This document shows positions 1 through 9,784 of a stretch of DNA of 64,000 nt, piece after piece (position 1 is the first letter of the stretch; each line of letters opens with the position of its first letter). The position numbers and the translations under genes were made by a program. The DNA comes from an uncultured Schlesneria sp. (GTDB taxonomy: Bacteria; Planctomycetota; Planctomycetia; Planctomycetales; Planctomycetaceae): the NCBI GenBank assembly GCA_903840265.1, contig CAIMFH010000088.1, positions 1 to 64,000 on the forward strand, read 5' to 3'. The notes under the pieces were generated by a model. That model did no database searches and was not told where the DNA came from. It saw nothing but the letters and a program-made list of their open reading frames with translations.

Positions 1-87
1 GGTTGTGTCACACGGCCGGGAGCGGGGGTTGTGTCACACGGCCGGGAGCGGGGGTTGTGTCACACGGCCGGGAGCGGGGGTTGTGTC
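1..87. repeat. 26-bp tandem repeat, three full copies plus a partial
   Basis: Units begin at 1, 27, 53 and 79. Each reads GGTTGTGTCACACGGCC followed by a G-rich tail, and the last is cut after nine bases. The three complete copies look identical. The array runs off the left edge, so its true copy number is unknown. The period is not a multiple of three and no stable frame crosses it, so it is noncoding. It lies downstream of the small membrane protein encoded on the minus strand. It contains no spacers and is not a CRISPR. Confidence 0.9.
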
Positions 88-138
88 GAAAACCCAGGAT
101 AACAGCATACTCAGTACTCCGCACTCAGTACTGCGTAC

Positions 139-642
139 TCATTCGTCCCGCTGTCCCTTGCCACTCGGCTCTTCGCCCTCAGCCTTCTTCGCTGGCACCT
201 TGGGCGGCCAATCGAACGTCCGGCGTACCGCCTCCTTCTCCGGGGCGAAGTAGATCAAGTTGACTTGGATTTGCTCGAAGGTCGGCAGGTTTTCGAATGT
301 TTTCGCAATCTCCAGGACGCGCTCATCAATCTCCACCGCCTTTGCCTCTTCGGCATAGGGGTCGAACGGAACGCTCATCGAGATCCGCAGGATCCAGGGG
401 CCCCGGCCGCGGACGCGGCCCCCTTCGACGTTAGGCCGAGAGTGTCTGAATTCCCGGCCGATCGCCTCGCGCAGTGGTCGAAATGGGCCGGTATGCAGCT
501 CAAAATAGATGAATAGCGTGGCGGTGGCGCAAATTCCTAAGGCCAGCATTCCAATCACAACAGCTTTGCCAGAGATTTCCTGTGTCTTGTGGGGTGCAGC
601 GGCGGCGACGTTTTCGAGTGGGACGTTCATCAATTCGTTCAT
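139..642 (-). CDS. Hypothetical single-pass membrane protein
   Basis: This 167-residue protein belongs to no family I recognise. It has a short hydrophilic N-terminus, one hydrophobic segment at about residues 27-47, and then about 120 residues probably outside the cytoplasm. The C-terminal tail is rich in Lys, Glu and Gly. The order of a charged N-terminus followed by one helix suggests an N-in anchored protein rather than a cleaved signal peptide. The ATG at 642 is used; an in-frame ATG four codons later is equally possible, and neither has a clear Shine-Dalgarno. It is divergent from secA and separated from it by about 395 bases. It could be planctomycete-specific; no function is proposed. 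Confidence 0.6.
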   Translation of the reverse strand: MNELMNVPLENVAAAAPHKTQEISGKAVVIGMLALGICATATLFIYFELHTGPFRPLREAIGREFRHSRPNVEGGRVRGRGPWILRISMSVPFDPYAEEAKAVEIDERVLEIAKTFENLPTFEQIQVNLIYFAPEKEAVRRTFDWPPKVPAKKAEGEEPSGKGQRDE

Positions 643-1037
643 TTCAATAAAAGCGAGTGCTGCCGAATGCCCGTGTCTCGTCGCCGGGCGACTTCAGTCC
701 ACGGACATTTCTCAGATTGTAATGATGCTGGCCAAAACCGCGAGCGGCACGGTGATTGCCTAAATTGGACCGGATTGGCGTTTTTGGCAGACTTTTACCC
801 CGCCATTGACCAGCTTTCGCAACCCCAATAGACTTGCCGGAGAGCAAGTTACGTCGTTAATGTCCGAGATTGGCCGATTGCGGAACCCTCGGGCGCGACA
901 GCCTTCCCGGACATCAGGCGATCCGGAAGACTGTCGGATCGGCAGACGGATTGGTGCTGGCACCATTCGGGAACGGATCGATCGCAGGAAGATGGGATTG
1001 GCAAGACGCGTCCCCGCGTCATTTCAACGGATGAAAA
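643..1037. other. Intergenic region between divergent genes
   Basis: This 395-base stretch separates the minus-strand membrane protein from secA. It must hold promoters for both directions, but I cannot identify convincing -35/-10 pairs. Short open frames on both strands have no recognisable content. No RNA gene was seen. Confidence 0.5.
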
Positions 1038-4000
1038 ATGGAAATCCTCGATAAGTTTGGCGACGCGTTCAATGTAGTGCTGGGCGGGACAGAGCGATTC
1101 ATCACTCGAATCTTCGGTTCTTCGAACGAACGACGAGTCCGCCAGATTGGCTTTGTCCGCGACAAGCAGGGCAATTCGTCGATCGTACCGGGATCAACGC
1201 TGGATCGAATCAACCAGCTTGAACCTCTCCTGGAAAAGTTGTCGGACGCCGAATTGCGTGAGACGGCCTCGAAGCTGCGTCAACGCCTGGCTGCGGGCGA
1301 AACACTCGATGATCTGCTGCCCGACGCCTTTGCCGCGGTCCGTGAATCTGGCAAGCGCTATCTGAAGATGCGTCACTACGACGTGCAGATGGTGGGTGGT
1401 TATATCCTGCACCACGGCATGATTGCCGAAATGGTGACCGGGGAAGGGAAGACGCTTGTCGCCTCCTTGCCCGCGTTCCTTAACGGTGTTGCCGGTTCGG
1501 TTCACGTGATCACCGTGAATGATTACCTGGCCCAACGCGATATGGAATGGATGGGCCCGCTGCATATGGGGCTGGGTCTGACCATCGGTGCCATCCAGTC
1601 CAACACGGGACCGGAAGAGAAGCGCCAGGCCTACGCCTGTGATATCACCTACGGAACGAATAACGAGTTTGGTTTCGATTACCTGCGTGACAACATGAAG
1701 AGCTTCAAGGAGGAGCAGGCTCAAGGTCCGTTGGTGTACGCGATCATCGACGAAATCGACAACATCCTGATCGACGAAGCCAGAACACCGCTGATCATTT
1801 CGGGACGCGCTCACGACGACGTGTCGAAGTACCCGGTGGCGGACAAGCTCGCTCGACAGTTGCAGCGCGATGTTCACTTCGAACTGAAGGAAAAAGAACA
1901 CACCTGCCACCTGACCGAAGCGGGGATCCGTCACGCCGAAGAACTTGCCGGCGTGGAAAGCTTCTACACTCCCGGCAATATGGAATGGCCGCATCTGCTC
2001 GATAATTCGTTGCGAGCTCATCACCTCTACAAGAAGGACGTGGATTACATCGTCCGTGATGGTGAGATCATCATCATCGACACTCACACCGGCCGTATGA
2101 TGGAAGGTCGCCAGTGGAGCGACGGTTTGCATCAGGCAGTCGAAGCGAAGGAAGGCGTGAAGGTCAAGGAAGAGACTCAAACGCTCGCCACGGTCACGCT
2201 GCAGAATTTCTTCAAGCTGTACAAGAAGCTGTCCGGCATGACCGGGACGGCCATGACCGAAGCTTCGGAATTCGTGAAGATCTACAATCTGGACGTGGTC
2301 TCGGTTCCGACCAACCGGCCGCTCAAGCGGATCAATCACCCCGACGCGATCTACCGCACCGAAAAAGAAAAATGGGGCGCGGTCATCGAGGAGATCAAAG
2401 AAGTTCACGAGACCGGTCGCCCCGTCCTGGTGGGAACAGTCTCGATCGAGAACTCCGAAAAAGTCAGTCACATGCTGACTCGCAATGGGATCAAGCACTC
2501 CGTCCTGAATGCGAAGTACCACGAGCGAGAAGCCGAATTCATCGCCCAGGCCGGTCGCATGAATGCGGTGACCATCGCCACTAACATGGCAGGTCGCGGG
2601 ACAGACATCATCCTGGGAGGTAATCCCGAATACTTGGCGTGGGATGATCTGAAGCAGAAATACGAATCGCGGCTGCAAGTTCCCAAATACGAATGGGAAG
2701 AAGTCACGAAGGCCATCGCTGTTCGTGAAGGGATGGCGGACGAGGGTCGCAAGGTTGCTGAAGCCGGCGGACTGCATGTCGTGGGAACAGAACGACACGA
2801 ATCGCGTCGTATCGATTTGCAGCTGCGTGGTCGTGCCGGTCGCCAAGGGGATAACGGTTCCAGCCGTTTCTTCCTGTCGCTTGAAGACGATCTGATGCGC
2901 AAATTCGGCGGCGAGTGGGTCAAGGAATGGCTGGCCGCATTAGGGATGCAAGAGGGTGAACGCATCGAGAGCAAGATGGTCACCCGTCAGATCGAGAACT
3001 CGCAGAAGAAAGTCGAAGAGAAGCACTTCGAACAGCGTAAGAATCTGCTCGAATACGACGAAGTGATGGATGAGCAGCGGAAGCGAGTCTACACATACCG
3101 TCAGTCCGTACTCGAAGGAGCGGACTGTCGAGCGTTGATTATGTCGATGATCGACAAGCAGCTTACCCGCTGGACCGAACACTTCCTGAAGCCGACGTAT
3201 CGCTGGGACACGGTTGTCGAATGGGCACGGGCTCGTTGCGAACTCGAACTGGAATTGCGGGATCTCCGCGGGATGGAACCCGATGTGATGATCGAGTACC
3301 TGAAATCCACCGCCGATCGTCAGGCCGACATCCAAATTCAGGAGAAGATTGAAGAGAACCTGCCACGCGATGTTGAAGACGAACGCGATCGCAATTGGCA
3401 GGCAATGTCGATGTGGGCGAATCGCCGCTTCGGTCTGAATACCAATGACCGCGAATTGAAAAAGATCGGCTTGGAGGAGATCCATCAGACGCTCTACGTT
3501 CGAGCTCAAGAATCGATTCAACGATTCGACTTCTCTCCAGTCGAAGTCTTCCTCCACGATGATTGGGGGCGTCAATCGCTCTCGGGTTGGGTTAAGCAGC
3601 AGTACGGCATCGAGTTGGCACCTGCCACATTTGAAGGCCGGGAGCCCGAAGCTGCTGCCGCCACAATCAAAGAAAAGATTGTGGCACTCTACAAGCACCG
3701 CGACTTGGAGTACCCCGTCTCAGTCGGTCTGTCGCACTTCATGGCCGAAGACAGAGGCGGCGAGCGATACAACCGCGAAGGTTTGGCCAATTGGGCCGCA
3801 CGACGCTTCGCGGCATCAATCACTCCCGAGCAATTTGAAGGTCGCTCACGCGCTGATCTCGCTCAGGCATTGATGGCCCTCAGCACCGCGTACTTTGCGC
3901 AGGGACGCAGCATCGAGCAACTCGACGATCGTCTCGACAAAGCCTGTCAGGGGCCAATTGCGAATGGTCATCCCGCACCCGCTGGCCAAACCGTCGCAGG

Positions 4001-4607
4001 AGCGATCACAAATCCAGCGGCTGCTGTCGAGTTGATCGAATGGGCCAATCAAGAATTCCGCTCGGAACTCGATGCAGCAGCATATAAGCACACGAACCGC
4101 GAAACTCTGGAACATGCCGTTCGCTGGGCTTATGAACGCTGCTACCGCCCTGAACTTTATCAGGCCGAACGATCAGTGATTCTGGACACCCTGGATACTT
4201 CCTGGAAGGACCACCTCTACTTCATGGACCATCTGCGGTCCGGAATCGGCCTGGTCGGATATGCTCAGAAGGATCCCAAGACGGAATACCGTCGCGAGGG
4301 GATGGCGGCGTTTGAACAAATGTGGGACAGAATCGCAGCTCAAGTCACTGGGACCGTCTTCCGAATCGAAGTTGAAGTTCCGGAGTCATCCGGGTCAGTC
4401 TGGCAGATCACTTCGACGGATCACGCCTCTCCTGTCGAAGACATTCCCGATGATCACCCGGCCCTCGCCGGCAGCGGCATGCAGCCTGGTCAAGATCCTC
4501 AGTCAATCGACCCGATTCGCAACTTCGGCGATCGAGTTGGCCGGAACGACCCTTGTCCTTGTGGAAGCGGTAAGAAGTACAAGAAGTGCCATGGTGCTGG
4601 CCTGTAG
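1038..4607 (+). CDS. secA: Preprotein translocase ATPase SecA, enlarged form
   Basis: SecA is the cytoplasmic ATPase that drives unfolded preproteins through SecYEG. The protein has 1189 residues against the usual 840-950. Visible landmarks are Walker A GEGKT at 135-139, the DEID-type Walker B near 238, the preprotein cross-linking domain, the MAGRGTDI motif near 517, the [11 protein letters not shown] helicase motif near 595, the LDxxWKDHL segment near 1052, and a C-terminal SEC-C zinc motif [12 protein letters not shown] at 1173-1184. The extra length lies in the helical scaffold/wing part, about 700-1040. There an element starting with Trp recurs at W729, W793, W851, W919 and W1002. The third copy matches the single wing element of ordinary SecA best (F-x-G-R-E-P then I-K-E-K-I...Y). 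waaA follows in the same direction. Confidence 0.97.
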   Translation: MEILDKFGDAFNVVLGGTERFITRIFGSSNERRVRQIGFVRDKQGNSSIVPGSTLDRINQLEPLLEKLSDAELRETASKLRQRLAAGETLDDLLPDAFAAVRESGKRYLKMRHYDVQMVGGYILHHGMIAEMVTGEGKTLVASLPAFLNGVAGSVHVITVNDYLAQRDMEWMGPLHMGLGLTIGAIQSNTGPEEKRQAYACDITYGTNNEFGFDYLRDNMKSFKEEQAQGPLVYAIIDEIDNILIDEARTPLIISGRAHDDVSKYPVADKLARQLQRDVHFELKEKEHTCHLTEAGIRHAEELAGVESFYTPGNMEWPHLLDNSLRAHHLYKKDVDYIVRDGEIIIIDTHTGRMMEGRQWSDGLHQAVEAKEGVKVKEETQTLATVTLQNFFKLYKKLSGMTGTAMTEASEFVKIYNLDVVSVPTNRPLKRINHPDAIYRTEKEKWGAVIEEIKEVHETGRPVLVGTVSIENSEKVSHMLTRNGIKHSVLNAKYHEREAEFIAQAGRMNAVTIATNMAGRGTDIILGGNPEYLAWDDLKQKYESRLQVPKYEWEEVTKAIAVREGMADEGRKVAEAGGLHVVGTERHESRRIDLQLRGRAGRQGDNGSSRFFLSLEDDLMRKFGGEWVKEWLAALGMQEGERIESKMVTRQIENSQKKVEEKHFEQRKNLLEYDEVMDEQRKRVYTYRQSVLEGADCRALIMSMIDKQLTRWTEHFLKPTYRWDTVVEWARARCELELELRDLRGMEPDVMIEYLKSTADRQADIQIQEKIEENLPRDVEDERDRNWQAMSMWANRRFGLNTNDRELKKIGLEEIHQTLYVRAQESIQRFDFSPVEVFLHDDWGRQSLSGWVKQQYGIELAPATFEGREPEAAAATIKEKIVALYKHRDLEYPVSVGLSHFMAEDRGGERYNREGLANWAARRFAASITPEQFEGRSRADLAQALMALSTAYFAQGRSIEQLDDRLDKACQGPIANGHPAPAGQTVAGAITNPAAAVELIEWANQEFRSELDAAAYKHTNRETLEHAVRWAYERCYRPELYQAERSVILDTLDTSWKDHLYFMDHLRSGIGLVGYAQKDPKTEYRREGMAAFEQMWDRIAAQVTGTVFRIEVEVPESSGSVWQITSTDHASPVEDIPDDHPALAGSGMQPGQDPQSIDPIRNFGDRVGRNDPCPCGSGKKYKKCHGAGL

Positions 4608-4650
4608 GCCTGAATCGGACTTGAACAGTGATCGCATCGAAAGGGAATGG

Positions 4651-5979
4651 ATGCCCTTCATCGTCGGCTGGGTTCTCAATTGTGTGTATGCCTTGCTGTT
4701 GCTGACCGTGGCTCCAGTGTTGGTCTATCGCCGCATCAGGTTCGGGAAGTACCGTGGCGGCTGGCGTGAAAAGTTAACCGGACAACTTGTCCGTCAGCAC
4801 CCCGATCGACAGTGCATCTGGTTTCATGCGGTCAGCGTTGGCGAGGTCTTGCAACTACAGAAGGTTCTCGACGAGACCGCATCGAGATTCCCCGCAGCCG
4901 AACTCTTCATCACCACGACGACGGATACGGGCTACGAGGTCGCTCGCACGAAATACCCCCAGCACACAGTTGCGTATTTCCCGTTGGATTTTACTTGGTC
5001 CGTCTCGCAAGCATTGAAGTCCATTCACCCTGATCTCGTTGTGCTCGTGGAATTGGAGCTGTGGCCGAACTTTATCTTTCAGTGTCAGAAGCGTGCGATT
5101 CCCCTAGCTCTGATTAACGGACGCATTGGAGAGAAAAGCTATCGCGGCTATTCAAAGATCAAGCCACTCCTGCGGCGCGTCTTGGAATGCTTCGATGTCC
5201 TCGCTGTTCAGAATGAAACCTACGGTCAGCGTCTGATTTCGCTGGGTGCCCCAACTGATCGCGTGGTCGTGACTGGCAACATCAAGTTTGATCGAGCCGA
5301 GTCCGACCGTTCCTCAGCGAAGACCATGGACCTGCGGCGCGCCTTTGGAATCCAACCTGACGAGCAAGTCTTTATCGCGGGCAGCACTCAATCACCCGAA
5401 GAAATGTATGCACTTGATGCATGGAGATCGTTGCGGGCTGACTTCCCCAAGCTCAGGTTGATACTCGTCCCGCGACACAAAGAGCGATTCGACGATGTTG
5501 CCGAACTGGTCCATCAACGCGGCGTCACACTGCTTCGGCGAAGTGAACTCATTGGTGTAATTTCAGCGAGTTCTACTTCGTCACATCCAGTGATCTTGCT
5601 GGACACCTTAGGCGAGCTAGCGGCCTGTTGGGGCTTAGCCGATATCGCTTTCGTTGGTGGCAGTCTGACGAATCGAGGCGGTCAGAACATGTTGGAGCCC
5701 GCAGGGTACGGCGCGGCCGTCTTGTTTGGGCCCAACACCTGGAACTTCAAGGACATCACCGAAGCGTTGTTATCGCGCGATGCCGCTAAGGTCGTTCGAA
5801 ATGCCGACGAACTGACAAGTGCACTCAAAGAGTTGCTCGAAAACCCCGGCCTGGCGAAACAGCTTGGCCGGACGGCTCGTGAATTTGTCGCGGAACAACA
5901 AGGCGCGACCGTAAAGACCATCGACCGCATCGTGCCTCTGATCTCGATCCCACTCGTCGAAAAAATCCGGGCCGCTTAG
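4651..5979 (+). CDS. waaA: 3-deoxy-D-manno-octulosonic acid (Kdo) transferase
   Basis: WaaA/KdtA (family GT30) adds Kdo from CMP-Kdo to lipid A precursor at the inner membrane. The 442-residue protein has a hydrophobic N-terminal anchor (about 5-25) and the HAVSVGE motif at 59-65, whose Glu is the expected catalytic base. It also has the family pattern GGSLTNRGGQNMLEP and FGPNTWNFKD in the C-terminal Rossmann half. The open frame runs 130 codons further back inside secA, but that part looks noncoding. I chose the ATG at 4651, which follows an AAGGGA ribosome site and gives normal family length. It lies 43 bases after secA and may be cotranscribed. Its presence implies lipid A/Kdo-type outer-membrane glycolipid. 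It ends 7 bases from the convergent BY-kinase gene. Confidence 0.93.
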   Translation: MPFIVGWVLNCVYALLLLTVAPVLVYRRIRFGKYRGGWREKLTGQLVRQHPDRQCIWFHAVSVGEVLQLQKVLDETASRFPAAELFITTTTDTGYEVARTKYPQHTVAYFPLDFTWSVSQALKSIHPDLVVLVELELWPNFIFQCQKRAIPLALINGRIGEKSYRGYSKIKPLLRRVLECFDVLAVQNETYGQRLISLGAPTDRVVVTGNIKFDRAESDRSSAKTMDLRRAFGIQPDEQVFIAGSTQSPEEMYALDAWRSLRADFPKLRLILVPRHKERFDDVAELVHQRGVTLLRRSELIGVISASSTSSHPVILLDTLGELAACWGLADIAFVGGSLTNRGGQNMLEPAGYGAAVLFGPNTWNFKDITEALLSRDAAKVVRNADELTSALKELLENPGLAKQLGRTAREFVAEQQGATVKTIDRIVPLISIPLVEKIRAA

Positions 5980-5986
5980 CCCTCCG

Positions 5987-8272
5987 TCAGCTGACCAGTT
6001 CGCTGCTACGGTCAGGCGTGATGCTCTTCGCGGCCTGATTAGCAGACAAGTACTCGCCATAGTTGTAGCCGCGGTTTGGCCCTGCGGTCGCGCCGTTGGC
6101 TACTGCTCCCAAGACCCGGAGTCTTTGGTCTTGGATGATTTCGCGAACTCGAATTGCTGCCGCACGGGTGTTTTTGTTAATGCGGCTGACGATCAGCATG
6201 CCGTCCGTATGTTGAGCCAGAATGCATGGATCGCTGACTGCCAGCAACGGCGGAGCGTCAATGAACACGAAGTCGTACTCGTCTCGAACGTCGCGGATGA
6301 TTTGATGCAGCCGTGGCGACGAAAGTAGCTCCGCTGGATTGGCCGGGACATGCCCCGCCGTCATCACGCTTAACCCGTTGATAATCGTAGGACGGATGGC
6401 GTTGAGTGGGTCGATTTCTCCAGAGAGGACTTCCGTGAAGCCGATTCCCGGAGCCAATCGGAACAAGTTGTGAACGTTGGGTCGGCGCAAGTCGCCATCG
6501 ATCAGCAGAATCTTCTTACCTGATTGAGCGAGTGCAATCGCCAGGTTGCAGACCAGAGTTGTCTTTCCATCGCCTGGTTCGGCACTGCTGATCAGGACGG
6601 TGCGTGCCGCATGTTGCTCGGCGGTCACGAGGAACGCCGTTCGAATCGATCGATAGTCTTCCGCCTCAACCGAGTGCGACGCAACCAAGTACCTCAGGGC
6701 CGGGTGAGGTCCGGCACGGTCATTGTCCGCTGGAGGCTCGAATGCGACGACGCTTCCCAGCACGGGTTGGCGCAGGGTTGTTCGGACATCGCGAACGTCC
6801 TTCAAGGTCAGATCTTTCAACTCTCGCAGCAGGCAAATAATCGCCACCACAAACATCCCGAAGACAGAGCCGCCGAAGTAGAACTTCATCAGCCTCTTCA
6901 AAACCAGGGCGTCTTTCACGGGCGCCAACGTCTTCAGCGAGTATCCGTTCGTGTCCTTTTCGACAGTGACTTCACCTTCACGATCCAACCGCTTTTTCCA
7001 TAGCTCTTTGAGCTGAATCAATTCTGAATTCAAGCTCTGATCAGTGGCTCGAAAGCTGGCAAAGTTGTGTGATCGGATTCCTTCCGACTTGATCATCGCG
7101 TCGAGTTCCTGCTCTTTCAGTTCCACTTCCTGAATCTGACGGCGCAGCGAGTCCATGTAGATACCGACATAGTCGATCGCTTTTGGCCGCTGGGCTGCTG
7201 GAAGTTCCACGCCTTCGGGCAACTGAACGCCAAGTTTCTGGAACGTCTCGACGATCTTGGTGATGCTCTCGCGAGCCGAGATCAGGTCGGGATGATCTTT
7301 GCCGAAGCTACGCGCCAGATCCTGTTCGCGCAGCAACAGTGGGAGTAGCTGTGACTGATAGATGCTGATTTCGGTGCTGCGTGAGTTTCGTTCCGTACGG
7401 CCATCGGCATTCATAAAGCGGCGAATCTCTTGCTCGATGGCATCCCGTGGATCGCCAGCAGCGATCGCGTTCTCAAGGCTCTTCTGACGAGAGCGAAGCT
7501 CGGTCTGACGGATGCGATTGCGGTTGCGTTCTTCACCTAAGGTGTGGATGACGTCTTCAGGCGAGATGTTTGTCGTCGGGGCATTTTGAGCTTTGGGTCC
7601 CACATTTGAACGAAATTCTTCAGGGACCGTCTGCAAGAAGTCATTGTATTCAGACTGTTTCAGTTGAATCTTCTCCTGCAAGTCCGACGTGGTCTTTTTC
7701 GCCAACGTCAACACTTCAGACGAATGCTTGCGGCTTTCTTCGATCAGATATTCGTCGTAGGCTTCGATCACCGCCTTGACGACCTGACGAGCGTCGGCGG
7801 GAACGCGGCTTGGGTAGCGAACTTCAAGCACGCTGAAGTGCGAACGATCCTGGCCCGAGATGCGTTTCACCTTGAGTCCGTCGAGCACTGCTTCCACCAG
7901 ATCAGACTGACCTCGAAACGTTGGCAGGTCTTTCAGGTTGCCGATTCGAATCGCTTTTTCCGCGATCATCGGGCTGACGATCAGCGGAATGTGTTCGCTC
8001 GGCTTGCCGGTATCCTGCAGCATGCGTTCGCTTTCGCGAACTGGCGGCATGTACTTCCGCGACACGAGGATCTGAGCCACTGCTTCGTATTCAGGGCCAG
8101 CCTTCGTGTAGGCAAGATGACCCAATACTAATCCGGCTGCCAAACCACAAAGCAGCCACCAGCGATTGTTAATCGCCAATTGGATGTAGTTGATTGGCAA
8201 GCGCTGAGCCTCATCATCGGGATTGATGTGTCCCGGAAGGGAATCAGCATGGAATTCAAATTCTTGCTTCAC
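5987..8272 (-). CDS. Wzz/BY-kinase polysaccharide biosynthesis protein
   Basis: This protein combines a polysaccharide co-polymerase with a bacterial tyrosine kinase, controlling chain length and export of capsule or exopolysaccharide at the inner membrane. The 761 residues show a first membrane helix at about 37-54 and a long periplasmic coiled-coil region (about 190-420). A second helix lies at about 464-483, followed by a cytoplasmic kinase. The kinase has Walker A GDGKTT at 567-572, Walker A' LLIDGDLRRP near 589, and Walker B FVFIDAPP near 668. The C-terminal tyrosine cluster is short, with Y736, Y738 and Y741 only. The start is a GTG; no ATG exists for the first 70 codons. It lies downstream of the sugar-nucleotide epimerase on the same strand, which fits a shared polysaccharide role. 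Confidence 0.9.
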   Translation of the reverse strand: MKQEFEFHADSLPGHINPDDEAQRLPINYIQLAINNRWWLLCGLAAGLVLGHLAYTKAGPEYEAVAQILVSRKYMPPVRESERMLQDTGKPSEHIPLIVSPMIAEKAIRIGNLKDLPTFRGQSDLVEAVLDGLKVKRISGQDRSHFSVLEVRYPSRVPADARQVVKAVIEAYDEYLIEESRKHSSEVLTLAKKTTSDLQEKIQLKQSEYNDFLQTVPEEFRSNVGPKAQNAPTTNISPEDVIHTLGEERNRNRIRQTELRSRQKSLENAIAAGDPRDAIEQEIRRFMNADGRTERNSRSTEISIYQSQLLPLLLREQDLARSFGKDHPDLISARESITKIVETFQKLGVQLPEGVELPAAQRPKAIDYVGIYMDSLRRQIQEVELKEQELDAMIKSEGIRSHNFASFRATDQSLNSELIQLKELWKKRLDREGEVTVEKDTNGYSLKTLAPVKDALVLKRLMKFYFGGSVFGMFVVAIICLLRELKDLTLKDVRDVRTTLRQPVLGSVVAFEPPADNDRAGPHPALRYLVASHSVEAEDYRSIRTAFLVTAEQHAARTVLISSAEPGDGKTTLVCNLAIALAQSGKKILLIDGDLRRPNVHNLFRLAPGIGFTEVLSGEIDPLNAIRPTIINGLSVMTAGHVPANPAELLSSPRLHQIIRDVRDEYDFVFIDAPPLLAVSDPCILAQHTDGMLIVSRINKNTRAAAIRVREIIQDQRLRVLGAVANGATAGPNRGYNYGEYLSANQAAKSITPDRSSELVS

Positions 8273-8319
8273 CGGATGATCTCTCGATGGATTCGCGTTA
8301 CTGCTCGTGCAAGGCAGCG

Positions 8320-8338
8320 TGCCGCAGGTATTGCGGCA
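8320..8338. other. Small stem-loop between epimerase and BY-kinase genes
   Basis: A 7-bp perfect stem (TGCCGCA / TGCGGCA) encloses a 5-base loop in the 81-base gap between the two minus-strand polysaccharide genes. No T-run follows in the minus direction, so it is not a typical terminator. It could be an mRNA hairpin or chance. Confidence 0.3.
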
Positions 8339-8353
8339 GTTGCTTGTCTCAAA

Positions 8354-9340
8354 TCATTTTGTGGTGGGAATTGACTGCGCGACCTTGGCAGCATCGGCCT
8401 GACGCTGATGCTGATCGACGTACCAGGCGACCGTGCGATCAAGGCCTTCTCGAGCGGAGACCTTGGCGCTGTAACCCAAATCTCGCACTGCGGCCGAAAT
8501 GTCCGCCCAAGAATGCTGAATGTCGCCGACGCGTGATGGAGCGAAATAAGGAGCGAACGGAACGTTGAGCGAATCACAGATCAATCGCAACAAGGTGACG
8601 AGGTCCAGCGAATCCCCGCATGCGGCGTTGTAGACGCGACCACTCACGCCGGGAGCGGATGCGGCCAGCATGTTGGCCTCGACAACGTTGTCGATATACG
8701 TGAAGTCGCGCGACTGGCTGCCGTCACCGTAGATCGTTGGCTGGTCGCCCTTCAACAATGCCGCGATGAACCGAGGGATCACAGCCGAGTATTGGCTGTT
8801 GGGGTCCTGGCGAGGTCCGAACACGTTGAAATAGCGAAGGCGAACTGTTTCCAGACCGTATGTGGAAGCAAAGGCCTCGCAGTAAAGTTCTCCGGCGAGC
8901 TTGGCCGCTGCATAGGGCGACAGAACTTCGGGGACTTGGCCTTCGTGCTTAGGCATCGTCTTCTGGTTGCCGTAGGCGCTGCTCGATGCGGCGTAGACAA
9001 CGCGCCTGACACCGGATCGGCGGCTGGCATCCAGGATATTGATCGTCCCGGTGGCACAGGCGGCATGCGAGTCCAGTGGCTTGTCGACGCTGCGAGGCAC
9101 CGATGCTAGCGCGCCCTGATGGAAGACAACATCCACACCTGCGACGGCCGATTCAACGGCAGCCAGGTCGCAGAGGTCGCCTTCGCGAAAGTCGACCTCT
9201 GATCGGATGTGGTCCAGATTGGTTAGTGATCCGGTCGAGAGATTGTCGAACACACGCACCGTATGGCCGTCTTTGACCAGCCGCGTTGCCAGGTGCGACC
9301 CGATGAAACCTGCTCCGCCAGTTACCAGAAATGTTGTCAA
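8354..9340 (-). CDS. NAD-dependent epimerase/dehydratase, probable UDP-hexose 4-epimerase
   Basis: This is an extended short-chain dehydrogenase that interconverts nucleotide sugars. The 328-residue protein has the NAD-binding GGAGFIGSH at 8-16, a Ser-rich catalytic strand at 119-121 (AASSSAYG), and the YxxxK pair Y143/K147. It also has the [11 protein letters not shown] and [15 protein letters not shown] segments typical of UDP-glucose or UDP-N-acetylglucosamine/galacturonate 4-epimerases (GalE/WbpP type). The start is a TTG, supported by a GAGGAG Shine-Dalgarno eight bases upstream. Exact substrate cannot be read from sequence. It is placed just upstream of the BY-kinase gene and probably supplies that pathway. 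Confidence 0.88.
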   Translation of the reverse strand: MTTFLVTGGAGFIGSHLATRLVKDGHTVRVFDNLSTGSLTNLDHIRSEVDFREGDLCDLAAVESAVAGVDVVFHQGALASVPRSVDKPLDSHAACATGTINILDASRRSGVRRVVYAASSSAYGNQKTMPKHEGQVPEVLSPYAAAKLAGELYCEAFASTYGLETVRLRYFNVFGPRQDPNSQYSAVIPRFIAALLKGDQPTIYGDGSQSRDFTYIDNVVEANMLAASAPGVSGRVYNAACGDSLDLVTLLRLICDSLNVPFAPYFAPSRVGDIQHSWADISAAVRDLGYSAKVSAREGLDRTVAWYVDQHQRQADAAKVAQSIPTTK

Positions 9341-9546
9341 TTCAGAAGCTCCTCAGATATTTCGCCGCAAACGGTGCATTCAATTCCCGAACGGGGAACG
9401 TCGATTGCCGGCCAACCGTCTACAGAATAACGGAAACCTAGCATCAAATTGATGCCCGGGCGCAACAAGACCTCGCAGCGATCTGGCAACGGCGCGTAGA
9501 AAGTTCGCAACATGCCTGAATCAATCGCTATGAACGTTACAACCAA
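9337..9546 (-). CDS. Possible small ORF overlapping the epimerase start
   Basis: This 69-codon frame ends in a TGA that overlaps the TTG start of the epimerase, the arrangement seen in translational coupling. It has a near-C-terminal CxxC pair and no membrane segment. It starts with TTG, has no ribosome site, and matches no family I recognise, so it may be chance. The flanking bases 9547-9784 hold no other gene that I can support. Confidence 0.25.
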   Translation of the reverse strand: MVVTFIAIDSGMLRTFYAPLPDRCEVLLRPGINLMLGFRYSVDGWPAIDVPRSGIECTVCGEISEELLN

Positions 9547-9784
9547 ACCGACCGGTGGTCGCGAGTGAGACGTTTGTCCCAGCTTCGAATCAGCGATCAG
9601 TAGCCTCGTAACATAGACTATTCGGCGTTGTGCGAATGCCCTGAGGTTTCCGAGAGCGTAACACTTGGAGGCCGAGGCCTCGCTGGTTCACGGAACGTAA
9701 CGGGAGGCTGGTCGCAGGCTACAAGTCCTGGGACTGGGAAGGTCGAATTGCTTCCGCGAAGTCGTTTCCGTCCGTCCAATACCG

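Noticed and set aside
1-87. CRISPR array
   Set aside because: Repeats are directly adjacent with no unique spacers and there are no cas genes.
1-87. TGTCACA in each repeat as an ECF41 promoter element
   Set aside because: No CGTC element follows at the expected distance, and the nearest gene reads towards the array. Treated as coincidence.
1194-2846. 550-codon open frame on the minus strand inside secA
   Set aside because: It lies entirely antisense to a conserved gene, has no recognisable domain, and reflects codon bias of secA on the opposite strand.
4261-4650. N-terminal extension of waaA reaching 390 bases into secA
   Set aside because: The extension is Arg/Ser-rich without family similarity. 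The ATG at 4651 has a ribosome site and gives normal WaaA length.
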